This document shows positions 9,682-17,037 of a stretch of 31,019 bases of DNA, piece by piece. Position 1 is the stretch's first letter; each line of letters opens with the position of its first letter. Source of the DNA: RGIG9041 sp045612565 (GTDB lineage: Bacteria > Bacillota > Clostridia > Oscillospirales > QAKW01); NCBI GenBank assembly GCA_045612565.1, contig JAZKZG010000131.1, positions 1 to 31,019 on the forward strand. The letters run 5' to 3'. A model generated the notes under the pieces. The model was not told where the DNA came from. It worked only from the letters and a program-made list of their open reading frames with translations, and searched no databases. A program made the position numbers and the translations under genes.

Positions 9682-9708
9682 AAGCGCCATAGAAAATCTA
9701 TGGCGCTT
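9682..9708. terminator. Hairpin after the giant gene (weak or leaky terminator)
   Basis: AAGCGCCATAGA (9682-9693) pairs perfectly with TCTATGGCGCTT (9697-9708) around an AAA loop. The stem is strong, but the downstream plus-strand sequence (ATTCCAAAA) is not a good U-tract. It may act as a partial terminator or an RNA-processing/stability element that lowers expression of the subtilisin gene. Confidence 0.6.
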
Positions 9709-9720
9709 ATTCCAAAAATT

Positions 9721-10509
9721 ATGAAAAAAAGATTATTAGTTTATTTTTGTGCTTTTCTTTGTATTTTTAGCATTATTACAATTAAATACACAAACAGGGC
9801 GCCTGTGGTAATCGGCATAATTGATACCGGTATTTCCACCCGCGCCATTGCAGATAAACATACATTAGACGGCAAAAACTATCTTGACCCGTCGCTATCG
9901 ACCGAGGATACATACGGTCACGGCACGGCTGTTGCATCTGTTATACTCGACATTTTTCCCGAGGCACAGTTTGTACCGCTTGTCAGCAACTCCTATGACG
10001 GCGGAAAAATAAAACAGGTCGACAACGATGTGTTCGCAAGTATGATTCGAGATGCTGTGGATATATATCACTGTCAGATCATTAATCTGAGCATAGGTCT
10101 TATTCTTGATAAGCCTTCAATACGTGAAGCGGTTGACTACGCCGAACAAAACGGTGTATTGGTTGTTGCATCCGTAGGCAACGATTATGCAACCGACGGT
10201 GATTTTATGTACTATCCCGCAGGATATGACAGCGTATTTGCCGTGGGGTCGGTAAATAAAAATAAGATTTCCGACTTTTCACAGCGCGGTGAATGGGTAG
10301 ATATCTACGCACCGGGTGAAAACATTACAATTTCAACACTCAGCGGCGACCAACGCAAAAGCGAGGGAACTTCTTATTCCGCAGCATACGTTACTGCCCA
10401 TGCTGCAAAACTTTTGCAAAAAAGCCGCACAATCACCCCTGCAAAAATCAGGGAAAAGTTACTGAATGATGCAACAACCCTCCCCGACGGTAAAAAAGTA
10501 TTATCATAA
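9721..10509 (+). CDS. Small membrane-anchored subtilisin-like (S8) serine protease
   Basis: From ATG 9721 the product is 262 residues. A short N-terminal hydrophobic segment (about 4-22) would act as a signal or membrane anchor. The catalytic triad is visible: D35 in IGIIDTG, H67 in TYGHGTAVAS and S218 in EGTSYSAA, with N154 in SVGND as the oxyanion-hole residue. There is no room for the usual roughly 80-residue I9 prodomain, since the catalytic Asp lies 13 residues after the hydrophobic segment. An in-frame ATG at 9700 lies inside the upstream hairpin; neither start has a clear Shine-Dalgarno site, and 9721 gives a normal MKKR signal start. Its position suggests a role in processing the cohesin/dockerin surface proteins, which is inference. 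Confidence 0.85.
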   Translation: MKKRLLVYFCAFLCIFSIITIKYTNRAPVVIGIIDTGISTRAIADKHTLDGKNYLDPSLSTEDTYGHGTAVASVILDIFPEAQFVPLVSNSYDGGKIKQVDNDVFASMIRDAVDIYHCQIINLSIGLILDKPSIREAVDYAEQNGVLVVASVGNDYATDGDFMYYPAGYDSVFAVGSVNKNKISDFSQRGEWVDIYAPGENITISTLSGDQRKSEGTSYSAAYVTAHAAKLLQKSRTITPAKIREKLLNDATTLPDGKKVLS

Positions 10510-10518
10510 CAAAAATAA

Positions 10519-10551
10519 AAACCACTAAAGATTCTTGTTCTTTAGTGGTTT
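10519..10551. terminator. Bidirectional terminator between the subtilisin and AraC genes
   Basis: AAACCACTAAAG (10519-10530) and CTTTAGTGGTTT (10540-10551) form a perfect 12-bp stem with a 9-base loop. The minus-strand read-out continues as TTTTTATTTTTG, a good U-tract for ending the araC-like transcript. The plus-strand tail (TTTAAATAAT) is moderate. Confidence 0.85.
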
Positions 10552-10596
10552 AAATAATATTGGGCATAGTAAAGCGATACCACCCATATCCACAAT

Positions 10597-11391
10597 TTAT
10601 TTACTATATTTTTTTCTAAAATCCATCGGTGACATATTATTCATTTTTTTAAATGCACGGCTGAAGTTGCTGTTATCGGTAAACCCACACGCCTCAACTA
10701 TATCACCGATAGGCATATCGCTTTTTGTAAGCAGTTTTTTTGCCGCGGTCATTCTGCACGACAAAAGATATTCAAAAACCGAAACACCCACTATCTTTTT
10801 AAATGTATGTGTCAACGTCGAAACGCTTACATTATGTGATTTTGCAAGATTTTTCAAATCAAATTCGCTTGAATAGTTTCTTTCAAACTCACTTTTGACA
10901 CTCGAAACAAGACTAACGTTTTTGGGATTATACTCGATTAACTGATACGGAAGTGCACGATTAATATAAATCATAATTTCTGTTATAAGAATATTTTGAA
11001 TGCGCTCTGAAAAAGCATTTTGCAACGAATGTTCAAAAACAATTTTATCAAAAATTCTTTCAAAACTTTGCTTTTGATTGCCGAGCGAAATGATATTGTC
11101 AAAGTTATCGGGACGGTTAGTAAACAGCGAAAAAATGATATCATCGGCAGGCAGGTTAACCGAAATGCGCAAAACGTACCGCTCATATTCGGGGCTTTCT
11201 ATTTTTATTGAGTGGTTTTCAAATCTGCTTATAATCACAATATCTCCGCCGACCGCTCTTTTGACACAGCCATTGATTGTGATTTCAATTTCGCCATTTT
11301 TTACAAAAATTATCTGATGGCAGTCGTGATAATGTGACGACTGCTTTTTTATTTCATTTGAAAATACAGCATGTTTTATATATGAACTCAT
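10597..11391 (-). CDS. AraC-family transcriptional regulator with cupin-type sensor domain
   Basis: The 264-residue protein has an N-terminal cupin-like sensor (HYHDCHQIIFVKNGEIEI near residues 20-37, then GGDIVIISRFENHSIKI). The C-terminus, about residues 165-264, holds two helix-turn-helix motifs: FDLKNLAKSHNVSVSTLTHT, and the signature IGDIVEACGFTDNSNFSRAF followed by MSPMDFRKK. This architecture is common in regulators of carbohydrate utilisation. The start has an AGGTGG site. The gene is divergent from the plus-strand catabolic operon beginning at 11520, so it is probably that operon's activator. The ligand is unknown but is likely a sugar or sugar acid derived from the substrate. Confidence 0.9.
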   Translation of the reverse strand: MSSYIKHAVFSNEIKKQSSHYHDCHQIIFVKNGEIEITINGCVKRAVGGDIVIISRFENHSIKIESPEYERYVLRISVNLPADDIIFSLFTNRPDNFDNIISLGNQKQSFERIFDKIVFEHSLQNAFSERIQNILITEIMIYINRALPYQLIEYNPKNVSLVSSVKSEFERNYSSEFDLKNLAKSHNVSVSTLTHTFKKIVGVSVFEYLLSCRMTAAKKLLTKSDMPIGDIVEACGFTDNSNFSRAFKKMNNMSPMDFRKKYSK

Positions 11392-11408
11392 TTTACCACC
11401 TCACGTAT

Positions 11409-11437
11409 ATTATAAAACTGAAATGATCATTTTGCAA
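11409..11437 (-). promoter_or_regulatory. Promoter of the araC-like gene with operator palindrome
   Basis: On the minus strand TTGCAA (-35, 11432-11437) and TATAAT (-10, 11409-11414) are exactly 17 bp apart. The spacer holds the 12-bp perfect palindrome AAATGATCATTT (11421-11432), which overlaps the -35 by one base. A symmetric site between the promoter elements would suit repression, for example autoregulation; which protein binds is not known. Confidence 0.65.
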
Positions 11438-11451
11438 GATTTACATAAATA

Positions 11452-11495
11452 ATTGCCTGATTTTTATATTATTTTGATATAGGCAATGTTATAAT
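11452..11495 (+). promoter_or_regulatory. Probable activator-dependent promoter of the 11520-20379 operon
   Basis: TATAAT (11490-11495) is a consensus -10, but no acceptable -35 lies 16-18 bp upstream. Instead an inverted repeat, ATTGCCT (11452-11458) and AGGCAAT (11481-11487), with a 22-bp gap covers the -35 region. This is what an activator-dependent promoter would look like. The divergent AraC protein is the obvious candidate, by inference. Confidence 0.5.
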
Positions 11496-11519
11496 TACAT
11501 ACAAGAGAGGATGTTTATA

Positions 11520-12830
11520 ATGAAAAAAGTATATATTGCATTGGAACAGTTTGAAAAAGAGAATAAAGAACTTAATTTAAATTTACCGATAAGTCCAAAC
11601 ATTTCGGTCTTGGCAAAAGAATACAAGATTGGTAATAAAATTGTACCCAATCGCCTTGTATGTCAGGCAATGGAGGGTTGCGACGGCACCCGTGACGGCA
11701 GACCCGACACGCTGACTCGTCGCAGATACGACAGATTTGCAAATGGTGGTGCAGGTCTTATTTGGTTTGAGGCAACCGCAGTAATGGAGGAAGGACGTGC
11801 CAATCCGCGTCAGCTTTACATAACAGATAATAACCTTGACAGTTTTAAAAGACAGGTTGATGATATAAAGGAAACCGCCTTAAAAAGAAACGGTTACGAG
11901 CCGATTGTTATTATGCAGGCAACACATTCGGGCAGATATTCAAAACCAAACGGCACACCTGCACCTTTAATTGCTTATAATAACCCGATTTTTGAAAAAG
12001 ATAACCCCATTTCAAAAGACTGTGTTGTTACCGATGATTATCTTGACCGAGTTGGTGAGGCGCTGATTGAGGGTGCAAAACTCGCAGAGATGGCAGGGTT
12101 TGACGGCGTTGATATAAAATGCTGTCACAGATACTTGAATTCAGAACTTCTTTCCGCCTTTGAGCGCGAAGGCAGATACGGCGGGTCTTTTGAAAACAGA
12201 ACCAGGCTTTTACGTGAAAGCGTAAAAGGTGCAATAGAAAATTGCGGTAAGGATTTTATCGTGTCATCACGGCTTAACGTATACGACGGTTTTGCATACC
12301 CTTACGGCTTTGGCGTAAAACAGGACGGCAGTCTTGATTTTGACATAACTGAACCTGACAGACTTATTAAAGAACTTTACGCACTCGGGGTTCGACTACT
12401 CAACATCACAATGGGCAACCCCTATTTTAATCCGCACGTAAACAGACCGTATTCACAAGGCGGTTACGAACCGCCCGAACATCCGCTTACAGGTGTTGAA
12501 AGGGTTTTAAACGGTACTGCAAAACTAAAAGAGCAAAATCCCGATATGGCGATAATCTGCTCGGCGGTATCATATCTTGGTACGGTTGCACCGAACGTTG
12601 TATCGTCATTTATTGAACAGAACAAATTTGATTTTGCAGGTTTTGGCAGAACTATTTTTGCATACCCCGACTTTGCAAACGATATTTTGATTAACGGCGG
12701 TATGAACAAAAATAAAATCTGTCTTTGTTGTTCAAAATGTACCGAGATAATGCGTGCAGGCGGCACTCCCGGATGTGTAATCCGCGACAAAGACGTATAT
12801 TTACCGATATATAAAGGAGTTGTGAAATAA
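11520..12830 (+). CDS. Old-yellow-enzyme-family flavin/Fe-S oxidoreductase (2,4-dienoyl-CoA-reductase-like, barrel only)
   Basis: ATG 11520 is chosen because GAGAGG ends 9 bases upstream; the ATG at 11511 abuts that site. The product, 436 residues, is an FMN-binding TIM barrel. It has NRLVCQAMEGCDG at the start, QATHSGRYS as the HAGR-type motif, the FEREGRYGGSFENRTRLL signature and a terminal FGRTIFAYPDF. It ends with a cysteine cluster CLCCSKC plus C eleven residues later, the spacing of the [4Fe-4S] site of the 2,4-dienoyl-CoA reductase/trimethylamine dehydrogenase branch. Those relatives are about 650-730 residues with a C-terminal nucleotide-binding flavoprotein domain, which is missing here. 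The HxxH substrate motif reads KCCH. It probably reduces an alpha,beta-unsaturated carbonyl; the substrate is unknown. First gene of a tightly packed operon. Confidence 0.85.
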   Translation: MKKVYIALEQFEKENKELNLNLPISPNISVLAKEYKIGNKIVPNRLVCQAMEGCDGTRDGRPDTLTRRRYDRFANGGAGLIWFEATAVMEEGRANPRQLYITDNNLDSFKRQVDDIKETALKRNGYEPIVIMQATHSGRYSKPNGTPAPLIAYNNPIFEKDNPISKDCVVTDDYLDRVGEALIEGAKLAEMAGFDGVDIKCCHRYLNSELLSAFEREGRYGGSFENRTRLLRESVKGAIENCGKDFIVSSRLNVYDGFAYPYGFGVKQDGSLDFDITEPDRLIKELYALGVRLLNITMGNPYFNPHVNRPYSQGGYEPPEHPLTGVERVLNGTAKLKEQNPDMAIICSAVSYLGTVAPNVVSSFIEQNKFDFAGFGRTIFAYPDFANDILINGGMNKNKICLCCSKCTEIMRAGGTPGCVIRDKDVYLPIYKGVVK

Positions 12831-14617
12831 TGTTTAGAAAGTGGCTTAGAGAAAACAAAGCAAGTGATTTTGATTTTTCGGGTGCAATTTACAAAAAAGC
12901 AACTGACCGCGAGTATTGGAATACACAATACAAAAAAGAATACATAGAAAACGCAGAAAAATATTTAGGCTACGAATGGCCGCTTATAAGAGCTACCGAT
13001 TATATTGCTTTTAATACCGAAGGCAACCGCAAAAAACAAGAAAGTCCGCATTTTGCCAAAAGAGCCGCTCTTATTGCGCTCACGTTTGGCGAGGCGCTTG
13101 AATACAAGGGCAGATTTATCCCCGATATTGTTGACGGCATTTATAGCATCTGCGAAGAATCGTTCTGGGGTGTTTCTGCACACTATTGCGTTGAAAGACA
13201 CCCGAAGCTTCCTTTCTATGACCACTACATCGACCTATTTGCCGCCGAGACGGGTGCTCTCATTTCGGTTGTTTTATATCTTTTGGGTGATAAGCTTTAC
13301 GAGTTTTGGCCCGAGGTTGTTGAAAGGGCAGAGTACAATATTGAAAAAAGAATTGCAGACCCGTATCTTAACCACCGCGATTTCTGGTGGATGGCATACG
13401 ACCGCGACAATGTAAACAACTGGAACCCGTGGATACTTTCAAATCTGCTTACCGTATTTTTACTTACACAACAAAAAAACGAGAGATTTTTTGAAGCAAT
13501 TGAAAAAATGCTTTTTGAACTTAACGTTTTTTACAAAAGTTATTCCGACGACGGCGGTTGCGAAGAGGGTATGACTTATTGGTTTCTTTCGGGATTGAGG
13601 ATACTTGATTTTTGCAATCAGATCTGTCTTGCAACAAACGGCGAAATAGACTTTTTGAACGATGAAAAGTTAATTAAAATGGGCGAGTATCCCTACAAAG
13701 CGTATATCGGCAATAACTACCGCGTTAATTTTGCCGACGGCGGTTGTAAAGGCACCGTCGGACATAATGCACAACTTTACAATTGCGGTATTTTAATAAA
13801 CAACAAAAACCTTCAGGCTATAGCAAAGGAATATGAAGGTAAACCGTCATCGCTTCACATTACTCATATAAAAAATGCCATAAGTCTTTTTGAATTTTTT
13901 AAAGAATCGACTTCGGCTTGTGATTTAAAACTGCCCGAAAACGAGTGCTTCCCCATTTTGCAAAACGCGTTTGCACGCGAGGGCAAGTGGTATTACGCCG
14001 CAAAGGGCGGACACAACAGAGAGCATCATAACCACAACGACGTGGGCAATTTTATCGTATACCACAATTTAAAGCCGCTTCTCATTGATGTTGGTGTAGG
14101 CGTATACACAAAAAATACCTTTTTGGCAACAGAGCGCTATAAAATATGGACGATGCGTTCCGACTGGCACAATCTTCCGACAATCAACAACAAAGTTCAA
14201 CAATTCGGACGTGAGTTTTTGGCTGATCGCTTTGAATATGATAATAAAAAGTGCAAAATCAGCTTTAAAGGTGCCTACGAAGAAGATACTGATTTAAAAT
14301 CACTGACAAGAGAAATTGATATTTCGGCTGACGGAATAGATATAAGTGACGAATTCATTTTTAGCAAATCGAATAACACGGTGTGTGAGCATTTTGTCAC
14401 ACCGATGACGGTTGAAATCAAAGATAAAACCGCAATAATAGGCAAAAAATTTATACTGTCGACAAATGCTGATGCCGAAATTATGATTGAAAAGCAGGAT
14501 TTTTGCGGTGACGAAAACCTAACGCACTCGTGGGACACCGACTGCGTTTACAGAATCACTTTTAAATTGAATGCAAAAGATGAACTGAACGTTAAATTTA
14601 CATTGAGGGAAATATAA
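12830..14617 (+). CDS. Heparinase II/III-family protein (cytoplasmic polysaccharide-lyase-like)
   Basis: The 595-residue protein has an N-terminal alpha/alpha-toroid region (about 60-330, with NNWNPWILSNLL). It then has a C-terminal beta region opened by the family signature GGHNREHHNHNDVGNF, with H395, H399, H400, H402 and D404. Relatives in PL12/15/17/21 cleave uronate-containing polymers by beta-elimination, leaving a 4,5-unsaturated uronyl end. No signal peptide is visible (MFRKWLREN), so it probably acts on imported oligosaccharides in the cytoplasm. It overlaps the stop of the preceding gene by one base. The exact substrate cannot be read, and some members of this fold may not be lyases. 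Confidence 0.85.
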   Translation: MFRKWLRENKASDFDFSGAIYKKATDREYWNTQYKKEYIENAEKYLGYEWPLIRATDYIAFNTEGNRKKQESPHFAKRAALIALTFGEALEYKGRFIPDIVDGIYSICEESFWGVSAHYCVERHPKLPFYDHYIDLFAAETGALISVVLYLLGDKLYEFWPEVVERAEYNIEKRIADPYLNHRDFWWMAYDRDNVNNWNPWILSNLLTVFLLTQQKNERFFEAIEKMLFELNVFYKSYSDDGGCEEGMTYWFLSGLRILDFCNQICLATNGEIDFLNDEKLIKMGEYPYKAYIGNNYRVNFADGGCKGTVGHNAQLYNCGILINNKNLQAIAKEYEGKPSSLHITHIKNAISLFEFFKESTSACDLKLPENECFPILQNAFAREGKWYYAAKGGHNREHHNHNDVGNFIVYHNLKPLLIDVGVGVYTKNTFLATERYKIWTMRSDWHNLPTINNKVQQFGREFLADRFEYDNKKCKISFKGAYEEDTDLKSLTREIDISADGIDISDEFIFSKSNNTVCEHFVTPMTVEIKDKTAIIGKKFILSTNADAEIMIEKQDFCGDENLTHSWDTDCVYRITFKLNAKDELNVKFTLREI

Positions 14618-15324
14618 TGAAAACTGCGATTGTAACGGGTGCGGCATCGGGCATAGGTCTTGCCGTTGCTGAAAGATTTTTACAAAACGGATATGTAGTT
14701 TACGGAATGAGCAGACGTGAAAGCGCACCTATAAGTCACCCGAATTTTAAATATATTCCGGGTGATATTTCAAAAAAAGAAGACCGCGAAAGACTTGCAA
14801 ATGCGCCGGACAAAATCGACGTACTGGTAAATGTTGCGGGTGTGGCTCCTAAAGTACGCGCCGATATACTCGAAATGAGCGAAGACAGTTACGACTACGT
14901 GATGGATATAAACTTAAAAGGCACCTTCTTTTTGACGCAGGCGGTCGCACACAGAATGAAAAAGTATGGCGGCAGTATCTGCTTTATTTCGTCAATGTCG
15001 GAATATACGAGTTCTGTAAACCGCGGTGAATACTGCATTTCAAAGGCAGGGCTTTCGATGGTAACAAAACTGTTTGCCGACAGATTAGCAGAATTTGGCA
15101 TAACGGTAAACGAGGTGCGCCCCGGCATTATTGCAACTGATATGACGGATAAGGTTAAAGAAAAGTACGATGCGCTTATTGAAGGCGGACTTTTACCTAT
15201 AAAACGGTGGGGACAGCCGAGTGACATTGCAGATGCAGTGTGGACGCTTTGCAGCGGTGCACTCCCCTATGTAACGGGACAGGCAATTGACGTTGACGGC
15301 GGTTTTCACATAAGGAGATTATGA
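14617..15324 (+). CDS. Short-chain dehydrogenase/reductase (SDR)
   Basis: The 235-residue classical SDR has the cofactor motif TGAASGIG (7-14) and NVAG (72-75) in place of NNAG. S126 and the active-site pair Y139/K143 (EYCISKAG) are present, as is the C-terminal VTGQAIDVDGG. It would interconvert an alcohol and ketone or aldehyde on a sugar or sugar acid using NAD(P)H. GAGGGA at 14605-14610 precedes the ATG by 6 bases, and the start overlaps the previous stop, so translation is coupled. FabG-like or gluconate/glucose-dehydrogenase-like activity cannot be separated by eye. Confidence 0.9.
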   Translation: MKTAIVTGAASGIGLAVAERFLQNGYVVYGMSRRESAPISHPNFKYIPGDISKKEDRERLANAPDKIDVLVNVAGVAPKVRADILEMSEDSYDYVMDINLKGTFFLTQAVAHRMKKYGGSICFISSMSEYTSSVNRGEYCISKAGLSMVTKLFADRLAEFGITVNEVRPGIIATDMTDKVKEKYDALIEGGLLPIKRWGQPSDIADAVWTLCSGALPYVTGQAIDVDGGFHIRRL

Positions 15325-17027
15325 TGTATACGTATGATGCTATCGTAATAGGTACGGGTGCGGCAGGCTATAACGCCGCCTGCCGCCTGAAAGAATTTGG
15401 GGTTGACGTTGCGATTGTGACCGAGGGCGTAAACTGCGGCACATCACGAAACACGGGTTCGGATAAGCAGACCTATTACAAACTCTCGCTTTCGGGCGAT
15501 AGTCCGGACAGCGTTTATAAAATGGCAAAAAACTTATTTGACGGCGGCTGTGTTGACGGCGACAACGCGCTGTGCGAAGCTGCGCTGTCAGTGCGGTCGT
15601 TTATGAATTTGTGTGAGTATGGGGTAGAGTTTCCTACAAACCGCTATGGCGAATATATAGGTTACAAGACCGACCACGACCCGTATGCAAGAGCAACATC
15701 GGCAGGACCCTTAACCTCAAAATATATGACCGAGGCGCTCGAAAAAAAGGCAAAAAAACTTGAAATTCCTGTTTTTGACGGATACCGCGCAGTAAAGATT
15801 TTAAAACAGAATGATGCGGTGTGCGGTCTTTTGTGTATAAAGAATAAAAAAACCGAAGCGTTCAGATGCCGTGACATCGTTATGGCAACGGGCGGACCCG
15901 CAGGCATTTATGCCGACAGCGTTTATCCCGAATGTCACACAGGCGCATCGGGTCTTGCAATTGAGGCGGGTGCAAAAATGCAAAATCTCGCGTTATGGCA
16001 ATACGGACTTGCATCAATAAATCCGCGTTGGAACGTATCGGGCAGTTTTATGCAGGTACTCCCACGCTTTGTATCGGTGGATAGTGACGGGAAAGAATAT
16101 GATTTTTTAATTGATTATTACAAAGATAGCGCTACTGCACTCTCTATGGTGTTTTTAAAGGGCTATCAATGGCCGTTTGACGATAAAAAGGCAAAAAACG
16201 GTTCTTCGGTCATTGACCTTCTTGTTCACCGCGAACGCGTTGAAAAAGGCAGACGGGTTTATCTCGATTTTACCAAAAACCCCTGTGATATTGACTACAA
16301 AAATCTGTCGGGTGAGGCATACGATTACTTGAAATCGGCAGGAGTTACATTTGGCACCCCTATTGAAAGACTTGCAAAAATGAATATGCCCGCAATAGAG
16401 CTTTATAAATCAAAGGGCGTTGATTTGTACAGTGAATATCTTGAAATTGCACTTTGTGCACAGCACAACAACGGCGGAGTTGCGGTGGACTGCTGGTGGC
16501 AATCGTCTGTACGCGGTCTGTTTGCCGTAGGCGAATGTGCAGGTACTCACGGGATAGCACGTCCCGGCGGGTCGGCTTTGAATGCGGGTCAGGTAGGCTC
16601 ACTTCGTGCCGCACAGTATATTTCGCAGTACCCCAATAAACTGATTAGTGAAAAAGAATTTTTAAAACTCACGGATATTGACTTTGAGTTTTGCGACAGT
16701 TTTGAAAAAATAAAAACCGCAAGACGCAGAATGAGTGACTGTGCGGGTGCGGTGCGTGACACAAAAAAGATAAAGAACACTTTAAAAATAACGCTTGATG
16801 AGTTAGAATATACAAAAGAGCCGATGCTTTATGATGTGCTTTTGACACAGGTGGCGGTGCTTTATGCTATGAACGAGCCAAATACCGACCCTTTAAAAGT
16901 TCAAGAAGTCACACTCACTCAAAACGGCTTTGAGGTAACCGCACGTAACGTACGTCCGATACCCGATGACGACAGTTTTTTTGAAAACGTATGGCGCGGC
17001 TACAGAGATAATAAAAACGTGTATTGA
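15324..17027 (+). CDS. FAD_binding_2-family flavoprotein oxidoreductase (fumarate-reductase/SdhA-like)
   Basis: The product of about 567 residues starts with the FAD dinucleotide motif AIVIGTGAAGYNAA. It has the RNTGSDKQ loop, a middle ATGGPAGIYADS motif, and the C-terminal FAD motif NNGGVAVD, GLFAVGECAGTHG, PGGSALNAGQVGS. This is the succinate dehydrogenase/fumarate reductase/L-aspartate oxidase superfamily, which reduces enoates or dehydrogenates the reverse substrates. ATG 15324 is chosen over 15321 because AAGGAG (15312-15317) is then 6 bases away. It overlaps the SDR stop. No TAT or other signal is seen, so it is probably cytoplasmic. The substrate is unknown; neighbours suggest a sugar-derived unsaturated or keto acid. 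Confidence 0.87.
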   Translation: MYTYDAIVIGTGAAGYNAACRLKEFGVDVAIVTEGVNCGTSRNTGSDKQTYYKLSLSGDSPDSVYKMAKNLFDGGCVDGDNALCEAALSVRSFMNLCEYGVEFPTNRYGEYIGYKTDHDPYARATSAGPLTSKYMTEALEKKAKKLEIPVFDGYRAVKILKQNDAVCGLLCIKNKKTEAFRCRDIVMATGGPAGIYADSVYPECHTGASGLAIEAGAKMQNLALWQYGLASINPRWNVSGSFMQVLPRFVSVDSDGKEYDFLIDYYKDSATALSMVFLKGYQWPFDDKKAKNGSSVIDLLVHRERVEKGRRVYLDFTKNPCDIDYKNLSGEAYDYLKSAGVTFGTPIERLAKMNMPAIELYKSKGVDLYSEYLEIALCAQHNNGGVAVDCWWQSSVRGLFAVGECAGTHGIARPGGSALNAGQVGSLRAAQYISQYPNKLISEKEFLKLTDIDFEFCDSFEKIKTARRRMSDCAGAVRDTKKIKNTLKITLDELEYTKEPMLYDVLLTQVAVLYAMNEPNTDPLKVQEVTLTQNGFEVTARNVRPIPDDDSFFENVWRGYRDNKNVY

Positions 17028-17037
17028 GGAGATTTTA

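Noticed and set aside
9700..9720. Upstream ATG at 9700 as start of the subtilisin
   Set aside because: It falls inside the second half of the hairpin loop region, has no Shine-Dalgarno site, and would put MALIPKI before the natural MKKR signal start at 9721.
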